From: Polaromonas glacialis
GTDB lineage: Bacteria; Pseudomonadota; Gammaproteobacteria; Burkholderiales; Burkholderiaceae_C
Assembly: GCF_000709345.1 (NCBI RefSeq)
Contig: NZ_KL448323.1
Location: 2,548,346 to 2,612,345 of the forward strand
DNA: 64,000 nt
Direction: 5' to 3'
This document shows, piece by piece, positions 45,773 through 54,764 of the stretch (within the stretch, counting starts at the first letter, position 1; each line of letters opens with the position of its first letter). A model generated the notes under the pieces. That model ran no database searches. It had not been told where the DNA came from and was given only the letters and a program-made list of their open reading frames with translations. A program made the position numbers and the translations under genes.

Positions 45773-47629
45773 TTACTCCACCGTCACGCTCTTGGCCAGG
45801 TTGCGCGGCTTGTCCACATCCGTCCCCCGTGCACACGCCGTGTGATACGCCAGCAGTTGCAGCGGCACGACGTGCAGCAGCGGGCTGAGCGCGCCGTAAT
45901 GCTCGGGCATGCGGATGACGTGAACGCCTTCGCTGCTCTCGATGTGGCTGTCGGCATCGGCCAGCACGTAGAGCACGCCGCCCCGGGCGCGCACTTCCTG
46001 CATGTTGCTTTTGAGCTTTTCCAGCAGCGTGTCGTTCGGCGCGACGGTGACGATGGGCATGGCATTGGTGACCAGCGCCAGCGGGCCGTGCTTGAGTTCG
46101 CCGGCCGGATAGGCCTCGGCATGGATGTAGCTGATTTCCTTGAGCTTGAGCGCGCCTTCGAGCGCAATCGGGTAGTGCATGCCGCGCCCCAGGAACAGCG
46201 CGTTTTCCTTTTTCGCGAAGTCCTCGGACCAGCTGATGACCTGGGGTTCAAGCGCCAGCACGGCCTGCAGCGCGGCGGGCAGGTGGCGCAACGCTTTCAG
46301 GTGGCCGGCTTCGGCTTCCTCGCTCAGCCGGCCCTTGGACTGGGCCAGCGCCAGCGTCAGCAGGAACAGCCCGGCCAACTGCGCGGTGAAGGCCTTGGTC
46401 GAGGCGACGCCGATCTCGACGCCGGCGCGGGTGATGTAGGCGAGCTTGCATTCGCGCACCATGGCCGAGGTGGACACGTTGCAGATCGTCAGCGTCTGCG
46501 TCATGCCCAAAGACTGCGCGTGGCGCAGCGCGGCCAGCGTGTCGGCGGTCTCGCCGCTTTGCGTGATGGTGACGACCAGCGTGCGCGGATTGGGCACCGA
46601 GGTGCGGTAGCGGTATTCGCTGGCGACCTCGACCTGCGTCGGGATGCCGGCGATCGCCTCTAACCAGTACTTGGCGGTGCAGCCGCTGTAGTAGCTGGTG
46701 CCGCAGGCCAGAATCAGGACCGAGTCGATGTCCTTGAAGGTGCGGTACGCCTCGTCGCCAAACAGCTCGGGCACGATGCCGACAACGCCCTCTAACGTGT
46801 CGGCAATGGCGCGCGGCTGCTCGAAGATTTCCTTTTGCATGTAGTGGCGGTAGGGGCCGAGTTCGGCCGCGCCGCTGTGCGCGTGAACGGTCTTGACCTC
46901 GCGCTCCACGCGCTGGCCGTTGCGTTCGAAAATCCAGTACTTGCCGAGCTGCAGGTCCACCATGTCGCCCTCTTCCAGATAGACGATCTGGTCGGTGACG
47001 CCGGCCAGCGCCATCGCGTCGCTGGCCAGGAAGGTTTCGCTTTTGTCGCCGTCGCTGCCCACGCCCAGGATCAGCGGCGAGCCGGCGCGCGCGCCGACGA
47101 CGCGGTGCGGCTCGTCCTTGCAGAAGGCGGCAATCGCATAGGCGCCGTGCAGTTGCGAAATCGTGGCTTTCAGCGCTTCGAACAGGTCGCCGTCGTACAG
47201 GCTGTCCATCAGGTGGACGATGACTTCGGTGTCGGTCTGGCTTTCGAACACATAGCCTTTGCCCTGCAGGGCGGCGCGCAGCTCGTCGTGGTTTTCAATG
47301 ATGCCGTTGTGTACCAGCGCGATCTTGCCGGGCCGCGCCGAACTGCCGGGGCCGGTGCCGTGGCTGAAATGCGGGTGCGCATTGTGTACCGCCGGCGCGC
47401 CGTGCGTGGCCCAGCGCGTGTGGGCAATGCCGGTGCCGCCTTCGATGTGCTCGCTGCTGACCTGCTCCTGCAGTTCGGACACGCGCGCGGTGCTGCGCGC
47501 GCGCTTCAGGCCATTGGCATACACCGCCACGCCGCACGAGTCGTAGCCCCGGTATTCCAGCCGCTGCAGGCCCTGCACCAGGATGGGAACAATGTTTCGG
47601 CTGGAAACCGCTGCAACGATGCCGCACAT
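45773..47629 (-). CDS. glmS: Glutamine-fructose-6-phosphate aminotransferase (isomerizing)
   Basis: A 618-residue enzyme that makes glucosamine 6-phosphate for peptidoglycan and lipopolysaccharide. [12 protein letters not shown] gives the N-terminal Cys nucleophile of the glutamine amidotransferase domain (about 1-240); two SIS domains follow ([26 protein letters not shown] near 360). The C-terminus KSVTVE is normal. AGGAG lies eight bases before ATG 47629. It is divergent from the Lrp gene, with an AT-rich palindrome between. Confidence 0.97.
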   Translation of the reverse strand: MCGIVAAVSSRNIVPILVQGLQRLEYRGYDSCGVAVYANGLKRARSTARVSELQEQVSSEHIEGGTGIAHTRWATHGAPAVHNAHPHFSHGTGPGSSARPGKIALVHNGIIENHDELRAALQGKGYVFESQTDTEVIVHLMDSLYDGDLFEALKATISQLHGAYAIAAFCKDEPHRVVGARAGSPLILGVGSDGDKSETFLASDAMALAGVTDQIVYLEEGDMVDLQLGKYWIFERNGQRVEREVKTVHAHSGAAELGPYRHYMQKEIFEQPRAIADTLEGVVGIVPELFGDEAYRTFKDIDSVLILACGTSYYSGCTAKYWLEAIAGIPTQVEVASEYRYRTSVPNPRTLVVTITQSGETADTLAALRHAQSLGMTQTLTICNVSTSAMVRECKLAYITRAGVEIGVASTKAFTAQLAGLFLLTLALAQSKGRLSEEAEAGHLKALRHLPAALQAVLALEPQVISWSEDFAKKENALFLGRGMHYPIALEGALKLKEISYIHAEAYPAGELKHGPLALVTNAMPIVTVAPNDTLLEKLKSNMQEVRARGGVLYVLADADSHIESSEGVHVIRMPEHYGALSPLLHVVPLQLLAYHTACARGTDVDKPRNLAKSVTVE

Positions 47630-47700
47630 AAAAAGCACTCCTAGAAAAAATGATGGCCCGATGCTACGGATTAACGGCTTTTCAATGTGTTTGATTTTTG

Positions 47701-47731
47701 ATGATTTTTGAAATTAAATTTCAAAAATCAT
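47701..47731. promoter_or_regulatory. 31-base perfect palindrome between glmS and the Lrp gene
   Basis: ATGATTTTTGAAATT, one central A, AATTTCAAAAATCAT: 15 bases per arm without mismatch. A second smaller one, GAAATTTAATTTC, is at 47739-47751. The AT-rich setting and two spaced sites suit an Lrp/AsnC regulator, so autoregulation with possible control of glmS is likely. Confidence 0.7.
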
Positions 47732-47766
47732 TAGTCGTGAAATTTAATTTCCTTAATAATCTTTTC

Positions 47767-48252
47767 ATGGAAGAAATAGAGCTAGACCCCACCGACATCA
47801 AGTTGCTGGAATGCCTGCAGAACGATGCCAGCCTGAGTAACCAGGCGCTGGCCGAACGCGTACACGTGTCGCCGCCGACTTGCCTGCGGCGCGTCAAGCG
47901 GCTGCGCGACGCCGGGCTGATCGAGTGTGAAATCGCGGTGCTCAACGCCGACAGGCTGGCAGCGCTGCTTGGCGCCGGGCTAACCGCGCTGGTCGAGATT
48001 TCGCTGGACCGCCAGGGCGCCGACTGGCTGGAGGCATTCGAGGCGCGGGCGGTGCTTGACGACGCCGTGCAGCAGTGCTACCGCGTGTCGCCGGGGCCGG
48101 ACTTCATGCTGGTGGTGCATGTGGCCGACATGCCGGGCTACCTGGCGCTGGCGCAGCGGCTGTTCACCAGCGACGCGAACGTGCGCAATGTGAAGGCGTT
48201 TTTCAGCGTAAAACGTGCAAAATTCAAGCCAAAAGTGCTGCTTGCGCAATAG
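47767..48252 (+). CDS. Lrp/AsnC-family transcriptional regulator
   Basis: A 161-residue regulator. The N-terminal winged helix (LDPTDIKLLECLQNDASLSNQALAERVHVSPPTCLRRVKRL, residues about 5-48) is followed by a RAM/ligand-binding domain (PGPDFMLVVHVADMPGYLAL). The last about 11 residues and the stop are encoded by the family B repeat at 48217-48284, so the natural C-terminus has been replaced or extended. It faces glmS. Confidence 0.92.
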   Translation: MEEIELDPTDIKLLECLQNDASLSNQALAERVHVSPPTCLRRVKRLRDAGLIECEIAVLNADRLAALLGAGLTALVEISLDRQGADWLEAFEARAVLDDAVQQCYRVSPGPDFMLVVHVADMPGYLALAQRLFTSDANVRNVKAFFSVKRAKFKPKVLLAQ

Positions 48253-48284
48253 CCACGGGCGCTGAAAGCTATCGTTTTTGCAGC
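48217..48284 (-). repeat. Dispersed repeat, family B, at the 3' end of the Lrp gene
   Basis: On the minus strand GCTGC, seven bases, ATAGC, then AGCGCCCG, ATTGCGCA and TTTTGGCTTG. It provides the last codons and the stop of the Lrp gene on the opposite strand. Confidence 0.7.
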
Positions 48285-48318
48285 AATTTCAGCCGACCCT
48301 GAACGCCTGGAAAATGGC

Positions 48319-48693
48319 CTAGCAACTCTCGCAATGCTCGTGCGCCATGCCCAGCAGCCTGTCAATGTCCACCGGTTTGCTGAGGGACCGGCAACCGTAC
48401 TGCGCCTGGATCTCGACCATGTCGGCCGCCGCGGAGACGACGACGACCGGAATCGCCGCCTGGCCATGCTGCGGGTCCTTCTTGAGGGTTTCGAGAAACT
48501 GCCAGCCGTTCATCACCGGCATCATCAGGTCAAGCATGATGAGGCAGGGGCGACCTTTGGTCTCCAGATTGGCCAGTCCTTCGCGGCCGTTGGCTGCGGT
48601 TTCAACCTCGAAACCGATCAGTTCCAGCAATTCCTTGAGCGTTTCCCGAAGGTCGGTTTCGTCTTCAATCAGCAGGATGTGGCGACACGGCAT
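48319..48693 (-). CDS. Stand-alone receiver-domain response regulator
   Basis: A 124-residue CheY-like protein. Acidic pair E10/D11, phosphoacceptor in IMLDLMMPVMNGWQFL near 54, and the KPVD lysine near 107 are present. No output domain. AAGGAG lies seven bases before ATG 48693. It starts 54 bases after the big hybrid kinase gene in the same direction and is likely one of its phosphorelay partners. Confidence 0.9.
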   Translation of the reverse strand: MPCRHILLIEDETDLRETLKELLELIGFEVETAANGREGLANLETKGRPCLIMLDLMMPVMNGWQFLETLKKDPQHGQAAIPVVVVSAAADMVEIQAQYGCRSLSKPVDIDRLLGMAHEHCESC

Positions 48694-48746
48694 GTTGACT
48701 CCTTGGGGGTTTTTTCTTAACGACTGGGGCCTCTTTTCGGTAAGCG

Positions 48747-51245
48747 TCAACGTGGCGCAAGGGAAATGTGCTGGCTTGGAAGCAGCACCCGAAATGTGGA
48801 CCCAGAGTCTAGCGCAGACACCAGTTCCACTTTACCGCCGAGGCTTTCAACGATTTTCCAGACCAGCGCCAGCCCCAGGCCGACGCCCGGAATGCTCTTG
48901 CGCTGTACCGGTTCGAGCTGCTCGAACGGCAAAAAGACACGCGCCTGGTCGGCCTCTGCGATACCGGTGCCCGTGTCCACCACCTCGAAAGAGTGCCAGC
49001 CGCCCGAACTTGCCAGCCGCACGGTCACGCTGCCCTGCCGGGTGAACTTCAGCGCATTCGACACCAGGTTGCTCATGACCACCCGCAGCAGGCGCGGGTC
49101 GGTCGTCAAGGGCGGCAGGTGTTCAGGCGGTGGTGCCAGCACCAGCCGCACGTCCGGCGGCGTGCTGTCGGCATGCGCCTCGACGACCTCCCCGGCCAGC
49201 GCCGCCAGGTCAACGGTTTCAAGCTGCGCCACCACCTTGGCACTTTCAGTCCGGGTGTATTCCAGCAGGCCCTCGACCAGCGTGGACATCTGCCGGGCGG
49301 CACGCGTCAGGCGGTCGATGCGCGGATCGGGCGCATCAAGCGTCGGCGCGGCCCTGGAGCGCGCCAGCAATTGCGCATTGAGATGGATGGTGGACAGCGG
49401 CGTGCGCAACTCATGCGAAATCATGCCGAGGAAATAGCCTTTGACCTGGCTGGCCCGCTCGGCCTGTTCGCGCGCCACCTCGGCGCTGTCGAGCGCGGTC
49501 TGGAGCTGGCGGTGCTTGAGCGCCAGCGCTTTGGCCAGTCCTTCGATGTCGCCGGAGGCGCTGCGCAATTCCTCGCGCAGCGTGTCGCCGGCCCGTTTCA
49601 GGGTGACCAGGTTGTCGGCGCGCGCCAGCAGTTCCTGCGGCAGGAAGGGTTTGCTCAGGTAGTCCTGCGCGCCCGATATGAGCAACTGCACGCGCAGCGC
49701 GTCGTCGTCCCGGGCGGTCAGCAGCATGACCGGCACGCTGTTGAACTCGCTGCGCGCACGCAGCGCGCTGACAAGCTGCTCGCCGCCCATGCGCGGCATC
49801 ATGAGGTCGGTGACGACCAGGTCCGGGCGCTGCGCCAGCGCTCGCGCCAGGCCTTCCTGGCCGTCGGCTGCGGTGGCGACGTTGTAAGCCTCGCTCAGCG
49901 TGCCGCCGACAAAGGCGCGCATCTCGCGGCTGTCTTCCACCACCAGCACTGAAGGCCGGCCGGCATAGGCGGGAAATACCGGGTCAACGCCATCGGCAGG
50001 TTCACTCATGGCCAGCTCGTGCAGCGCGCTGTCCAGGGCGATGTCCAGCGCAGGCTCGCGCTGCGGCGGCTCCGCCCCGACCTGTGCCGCCGCTGATGCG
50101 CGCAGCGGCAGCCGCGCGGTGAAGGTCGCGCCATGGCCGGCGACGGACGCGACGCCAATCGATCCGCCGTGCAGCTGCACGTATTCCTTGACGATCGCCA
50201 GCCCCAGGCCAGTGCCGCCGGGCTTGTTGTGCCGGTCCGTGCCGGTGCTTTCATCGACCTGGTGGAAGCGCTCGAAAATGGCCGCTTGCTGGTCATCGCG
50301 GATGCCCGGGCCGGAGTCGGCCACGCAAATGAGCAGTTCCGTGTCCTTTGCTTCAAGCCGCGCCTCGATCCGGCCGTGCGCAGGCGTGAACTTGAAAGCG
50401 TTCGACAGCAGGTTGACCAGCACCCGTTCCAGCACGTCCGGGTCGGTTTCGGCGACCAGGCTGTCCGGGGCTTCGATGCGGTAATCCATCTGGCGCTGCT
50501 CGGCCGCCTGCTCGAACTGCGAGCTGACGCGCCGGAACCAGGGCGCCAGGTCCATGCGCACCGGGTGCAGTTCCATCTTGCCGGCTTCGAGCTTGGCAAT
50601 GTCCAGCAGGTCATTGACCTGCTTGAGCAGGCTTTTGCTGTTGCGGCTGATGCTTTCCATTTGCCGCCGCTGGCCGGGCGTCAGGCCGGGCTCGCCCAGC
50701 ATGCGCTCGACCGGCCCGAGGATCAGCGCCAGCGGCGTGCGCAGCTCGTGCGAGACGTTGGCAAAAAACCGCGTTCTGGCCATGTCGAGCTGCCTGACCT
50801 GGGTGTAGAGCGACTGCAGTTCGGCATGGGTGCTTTCCAGCTTGACGCGGCGCGCTTCCGAAACCCGGGCCGCGTTGACCATTTCCTCGACCTTCGGCCG
50901 GACAAAGAGAAGGCCGACGGCGGTGGCCACCGAGGCAATGGCAGTGGCCACCTTGAGCAGGCCGTCGGCCAGGTAGTCGGGGTTCCAGACAGTCCAGATC
51001 TTCATGAAATGGGTTAGCCCGCACAGGCCGATGAACAGGCCGAAGGCAATGAACAGCGGGCTGAAGGGCAAGCGGATGCGCCGCACCAGCAGGTAAAGAA
51101 TCACCGAGATGACGAGGTAGGCCGCGCCGATCAGGAAATCTGACACCACATGCATCCACAACAGGCCGGGCAGCCACAGGTAGCAGTGCCCGTGCGGCAT
51201 GAAGTGGCTGCTTTCGTCCAGTACCGTGCTTAACCAGTTGGGCAT
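48747..51245 (-). CDS. Hybrid histidine kinase with ethylene-receptor-like membrane sensor
   Basis: An 832-residue kinase. Three membrane helices at about 22-115 carry D36, Y43, C75 and H79 (VSDFLIGAAYLV; FGLFIGLCGLTHF), in the same order and spacing as the Cu(I)/ethylene site of plant ETR1 (D25, Y32, C65, H69). Then come HisKA (FANVSHELRTPL, His near 166), HATPase (GTGLGLAIV), a receiver (LVVTDLMMPRMGG), a second HisKA (GMISHELRTPL) and a second HATPase (GVGLGLALV). The start at 51245 has GGAGAA upstream; ATG 51284 is an alternative. It is followed by the stand-alone receiver. Confidence 0.9.
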   Translation of the reverse strand: MPNWLSTVLDESSHFMPHGHCYLWLPGLLWMHVVSDFLIGAAYLVISVILYLLVRRIRLPFSPLFIAFGLFIGLCGLTHFMKIWTVWNPDYLADGLLKVATAIASVATAVGLLFVRPKVEEMVNAARVSEARRVKLESTHAELQSLYTQVRQLDMARTRFFANVSHELRTPLALILGPVERMLGEPGLTPGQRRQMESISRNSKSLLKQVNDLLDIAKLEAGKMELHPVRMDLAPWFRRVSSQFEQAAEQRQMDYRIEAPDSLVAETDPDVLERVLVNLLSNAFKFTPAHGRIEARLEAKDTELLICVADSGPGIRDDQQAAIFERFHQVDESTGTDRHNKPGGTGLGLAIVKEYVQLHGGSIGVASVAGHGATFTARLPLRASAAAQVGAEPPQREPALDIALDSALHELAMSEPADGVDPVFPAYAGRPSVLVVEDSREMRAFVGGTLSEAYNVATAADGQEGLARALAQRPDLVVTDLMMPRMGGEQLVSALRARSEFNSVPVMLLTARDDDALRVQLLISGAQDYLSKPFLPQELLARADNLVTLKRAGDTLREELRSASGDIEGLAKALALKHRQLQTALDSAEVAREQAERASQVKGYFLGMISHELRTPLSTIHLNAQLLARSRAAPTLDAPDPRIDRLTRAARQMSTLVEGLLEYTRTESAKVVAQLETVDLAALAGEVVEAHADSTPPDVRLVLAPPPEHLPPLTTDPRLLRVVMSNLVSNALKFTRQGSVTVRLASSGGWHSFEVVDTGTGIAEADQARVFLPFEQLEPVQRKSIPGVGLGLALVWKIVESLGGKVELVSALDSGSTFRVLLPSQHISLAPR

Positions 51246-51414
51246 GGCGTTCTCCGTATGAAAATGCGTTTTTTCGACATTCATGGTTGAGCATTTTCAT
51301 CTTTGTCAAAGTTGTCATTTTTTTGATGCCTCGGCTCGCGGCGTGACGCGCGCGCGGCTTCGCCCGATCAGGCCATGGAAGGGCGCGATAGCGCGCCGCC
51401 AGGAAACATCAAAC

Positions 51415-51472
51415 ACTACGAATTCAATAGCACTCTGCGCCCGCTGCCATTGCGCAATAAGGCTTTTTGATG
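51415..51472 (+). repeat. Dispersed repeat, family B
   Basis: ACTACGAATTCAATAGC, then CTGCGCCCGC, TTGCGCAATAAGGC and TTTTTGATG. It lies between glmU and the hybrid kinase gene and is one of the best-preserved copies. Confidence 0.75.
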
Positions 51473-51535
51473 CCTGAACCGTCGCGGCGCAGGCCACCAC
51501 GGCGCCTGAAACCGCAGGGGCGGTTGGCCGTTGCG

Positions 51536-52954
51536 TTAAGCCTTGGCCTGCTTCGCCGGCCGCGACCAGTTGGCCTGGTTCACCTGTTTGCCGCGCGCCA
51601 CGCTCAAGGCTCCGGCCGGCACGTCCTTGGTGATCGTCGAGCCGCCGCCCACCGTGCCGCCCTCGCCTATCGTCACCGGCGCCACCAGCACGCAGTTGCT
51701 GCCGATGTGTACATCGGCCTCGATCACCGTGCGGTGCTTGTTGGCGCCGTCGTAGTTGGCGGTGATGCTGCCGGCGCCGTAGTTGACGCGCTCGCCCACC
51801 GTGGCATCGCCCAGATAGGCCAGGTGGTTGGCCTTGGCGCCGCGCGCCAGCGTGGAATTCTTGACCTCGACAAAGTTGCCGATGTGTACCTCGGCACCCA
51901 GCCTAGCCCCGGGCCGCAGCCGGGCGAACGGCCCGACCAGTGCGCCCTCGCCGACCTGCACACCGAGCTTTTCGCCGTCGATGTGGGTGAAGGGGTGAAT
52001 CACCGCGCCGGCTTCAATCACCGCATTGGCAATCACGCAGTTCGCGCCAACGCGCACGCCCTGGCCCAGGCTGACCTGGCCTTCGAACACGCAGTTCACG
52101 TCGATCTCGACATCCTGCCCGCATTCCAGCGTGCCGCGCACATCGAGCCGCGCCGGGTCGGCCAGGCGAACGCCCTGCTCCATCAGCGTGGTGGCCAGGC
52201 GCTGCTGGTAAACACGCTCCAGCTCGGCCAGCTGCACCGGGCTGTTCACGCCGGCGACCTGCGCGGCGTCCGTGATCTGGTGCGCCACCACGGCCACACC
52301 GCCCTCGACCGCGAACTTCACGATGTCGGTGAGGTAGTACTCGTTTTGCGCATTTTTGTTGTCCAGCCGCGCCAGCCAGCGGCGCAGCAGGCGCGTCGGC
52401 ACGGCCATGATGCCGCTGTAGATTTCTTGGATGGCGCGCTCGGCTTCGCTGGCGTCCTTGTGCTCGACGATGGCGCGCACTTGGGCTGAGGCTTGGCTGC
52501 CGGCGCGAACGATGCGGCCGTAGCCGGTGGGGTCGGCCATGCTGAGCGTGAGCAACGCCAGCCGCTGGCCGTCGCACTCGGCCAGCAGCGCCCTCAAGGT
52601 AGTTGCCTGCGTCAGCGGCACATCGCCTGACAGCACCAGGGTAATGCCGTCGTCGTCCAGAAAGGGCAGCGCCTGCTGTACCGCGTGGCCGGTGCCCAGC
52701 TGCGGCTCCTGGCGCGCGAACTTCAAGCCCAGACCGGCTGCAGCGCCCGTCCTGCCTGCACAGGCTGCTTCAACTTGCATAGCACCGTGGCCGGTGATGA
52801 CGACCGCCTGGCGGGCCGACAGCTGCGCGGCGCAGTCCATGACATGCGCCAGCAAGGCGCGTCCGCCCAATCGGTGCAACACTTTGGGCAATGCGCTTTT
52901 CATCCGCGTGCCTTTGCCTGCGGCCATGATGACAACGTCAAGAGGGTTCGACAT
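51536..52954 (-). CDS. glmU: Bifunctional UDP-N-acetylglucosamine pyrophosphorylase/glucosamine-1-phosphate acetyltransferase
   Basis: A 472-residue cytoplasmic enzyme for the last two steps to UDP-GlcNAc. The N-terminal uridyltransferase has VVIMAAGKGTRMKSALPKVLH; the C-terminal half is a left-handed beta-helix of hexapeptide repeats (GARLGAEVHIGNFVEVKNS, NYDGANKHRTVIEADVHIG). AGGAAA lies seven bases before the ATG. Its start codon overlaps the start codon of the divergent lipoprotein gene by two bases. Confidence 0.97.
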   Translation of the reverse strand: MSNPLDVVIMAAGKGTRMKSALPKVLHRLGGRALLAHVMDCAAQLSARQAVVITGHGAMQVEAACAGRTGAAAGLGLKFARQEPQLGTGHAVQQALPFLDDDGITLVLSGDVPLTQATTLRALLAECDGQRLALLTLSMADPTGYGRIVRAGSQASAQVRAIVEHKDASEAERAIQEIYSGIMAVPTRLLRRWLARLDNKNAQNEYYLTDIVKFAVEGGVAVVAHQITDAAQVAGVNSPVQLAELERVYQQRLATTLMEQGVRLADPARLDVRGTLECGQDVEIDVNCVFEGQVSLGQGVRVGANCVIANAVIEAGAVIHPFTHIDGEKLGVQVGEGALVGPFARLRPGARLGAEVHIGNFVEVKNSTLARGAKANHLAYLGDATVGERVNYGAGSITANYDGANKHRTVIEADVHIGSNCVLVAPVTIGEGGTVGGGSTITKDVPAGALSVARGKQVNQANWSRPAKQAKA

Positions 52955-53882
52955 GAGATTTCCTGTGAATTTTGGACCACTAAAAAGAAACGAAGCGCGG
53001 CCGGGCCGGCGCTTTCAACCCCGGATTATCGGGTTGCTCGGCGTGCTGGCCGTGGCCGGCGCGCTGCAGGCCTGCAGCGTCATGAAGCTGGCCTACAACC
53101 AGGCGCCCGATCTGGCCTACTGGTATCTTGACGCGCACCTGGACCTGACGGGCGAGCAGAGCCTGCGCCTCAAGGCCAGCCTGAACCAGCTGCAGGCCTG
53201 GCACCGGCAGACGCAGCTGCCGGTCTACATCACGGCGCTGCAGCAACTCCAGCAGCAAATTTCGTCGGACACCACCGCCGCCGCCGCCTGCGCGGTGATG
53301 TCCGACGTGCGCGGCAATCTTGGCGCCGTGGCGCAGCAGGCCGAACCGCTGGCCGCCGGGCTGGCCGCCATGCTTCAGCCCGGCCAGCTCAGGCACATGG
53401 AACAAAAGTTTGCCAAGACCAATGCCGAGGCGCTGGACGAAGCGCGCGACGACAGCCGAAAAATCCGCCAGAGCAAGCGTTACCAGCAGGCGCTCAGCCG
53501 TGCCGAGAGCCTGTACGGCACGCTGGACGAGCCGCAGCGCGCCGTCATTGCCAGGCGCCTGGAGCAGTCCCGGTTTGACATCCGCGTGCTGTTCGCCGAA
53601 AGGCAGCGCCGCCAGCGCGACACGCTGCAGACCCTGCAGCCGCTGGCATCAAGCCAGGCCTCGCCAGCGCAGGCCCAAAGCGCCCTGCGCGGGCTGATCG
53701 AACGCACGTTGAGCCCGCCCGACCCGGCCATGCGGAACTACCTGGACGAACTGGGCCAGGAAAACTGCCAGAGCTTTGCCGAACTGCACAACAGCACGAC
53801 GCCGGCCCAGCGCGGCAAGGCCGTGGAAACCCTCAGGCGCTACGAGCAGGACTTCAGGATCCTGAACGCCCGCAAATCCTGA
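52953..53882 (+). CDS. DUF6279-type lipoprotein
   Basis: A 309-residue protein. A basic N-terminus, a hydrophobic stretch (IIGLLGVLAVAGAL) and lipobox LQAC with Cys near 42 mark an exported lipoprotein. KLAYNQAPDLAYWYLDAHLDLTGEQ after the Cys is the signature of a betaproteobacterial/gamma family of unknown role, followed by long helices. The start at 52953 shares bases with the glmU start on the other strand; AGAGGG is six bases upstream. Confidence 0.8.
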   Translation: MRFPVNFGPLKRNEARPGRRFQPRIIGLLGVLAVAGALQACSVMKLAYNQAPDLAYWYLDAHLDLTGEQSLRLKASLNQLQAWHRQTQLPVYITALQQLQQQISSDTTAAAACAVMSDVRGNLGAVAQQAEPLAAGLAAMLQPGQLRHMEQKFAKTNAEALDEARDDSRKIRQSKRYQQALSRAESLYGTLDEPQRAVIARRLEQSRFDIRVLFAERQRRQRDTLQTLQPLASSQASPAQAQSALRGLIERTLSPPDPAMRNYLDELGQENCQSFAELHNSTTPAQRGKAVETLRRYEQDFRILNARKS

Positions 53883-53915
53883 CGGGCCGCTGGCCGGCCC
53901 TTGCGCCATGCACCG

Positions 53916-54674
53916 CTACAGCAGCGGCACCTTGCGCGGCGGCGTGTCGTAGTAGTCGGCCAGCCGCTCCAGCGCCCTGGGGTTGAGCAGCCACAGCCGC
54001 CCGCCGCGTATGTCGTGCAGCCCGAGCAGCTTCAGACGCCGCAGCGTCTTGTTGGTATGCACCAGCGACAGCCCCAGGGTGTCGGCGATGTGCTGCTGGT
54101 TGATCGGGAACGCCACCGAGCCTTCGTGCGCCAGCCCGATCCGCTCCAGCCGGCGGTACAAATGCATCAGCAGCATCGCGACGCGCTCGGCGGCATTGCG
54201 CTGGCCGTTGGTCAGCAGGTGGTCATCGACCATGCCTTCCTCGCGCGCGGCCAGCCAGGTGGTGTCGTAGCCCAGGCTGGGGAAGCTGCGGAACAGTTCG
54301 AGCAGGCCTTCGCGGGGAAACATGCACAGGCTGACGTCGGTCACGGCCTCGATGCCGTGCATGGCACTGTCGCTGAACTCCTGCTGCAGGCCGATCAGGT
54401 CGCCCGGCAGCAGGAAATTGAGGATCTGCCGGCGCCCGTCGCTCAGGGTCTTGTAGCGAAACGCCCAGCCTTCGTACAGCGTGAACAGCCGGCCGTTGGG
54501 CTGTTGCTCGGGAATCAGGATGCTGCCGGCGTGCCGGGTCAGGGTGCTGCTGCGAAACGATTCGATGAACGCCAGCTCATCGCTTGAAACCGCCGTGAAG
54601 GCGCCGGTCTTTCGCAGCCGGCAGGCCGCGCAGGGCGGCGGGCAGGAGACCGGAACCGGCTGAAAAATGCGCAT
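53916..54674 (-). CDS. Crp/Fnr-family regulator with N-terminal Cys cluster
   Basis: A 252-residue regulator. C11, C15 and C18 (SCPPPCAACR) and C117 (DVSLCMFPR) sit where FNR holds its 4Fe-4S ligands, but the spacing C-X3-C-X2-C is not that of FNR. A cyclic-nucleotide-like beta roll (about 35-150) leads to a helix-turn-helix (INQQHIADTLGLSLVHTNKTLRRL near 195-218). It may be an oxygen or NO sensor; this is inference. It is divergent from the BLUF gene with 90 bases between. Confidence 0.88.
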   Translation of the reverse strand: MRIFQPVPVSCPPPCAACRLRKTGAFTAVSSDELAFIESFRSSTLTRHAGSILIPEQQPNGRLFTLYEGWAFRYKTLSDGRRQILNFLLPGDLIGLQQEFSDSAMHGIEAVTDVSLCMFPREGLLELFRSFPSLGYDTTWLAAREEGMVDDHLLTNGQRNAAERVAMLLMHLYRRLERIGLAHEGSVAFPINQQHIADTLGLSLVHTNKTLRRLKLLGLHDIRGGRLWLLNPRALERLADYYDTPPRKVPLL

Positions 54675-54710
54675 TCATTCCCCCCTTGGTAAAAATAAAC
54701 TCGCGCATTG

Positions 54711-54722
54711 TGTCTTTTGACA
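54711..54722. promoter_or_regulatory. Candidate operator between the Crp/Fnr and BLUF genes
   Basis: TGTC-TTTT-GACA is a perfect palindrome in the shared 90-base control region. Crp/Fnr regulators bind palindromes with TTGA- or TGTGA-type halves; the match is loose. TTGACA inside it could also serve as a -35 element for the BLUF gene. Confidence 0.3.
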
Positions 54723-54764
54723 TTGTTGCGACACGCGCAGCGCCCTACATTCTGCCGTACCGCC

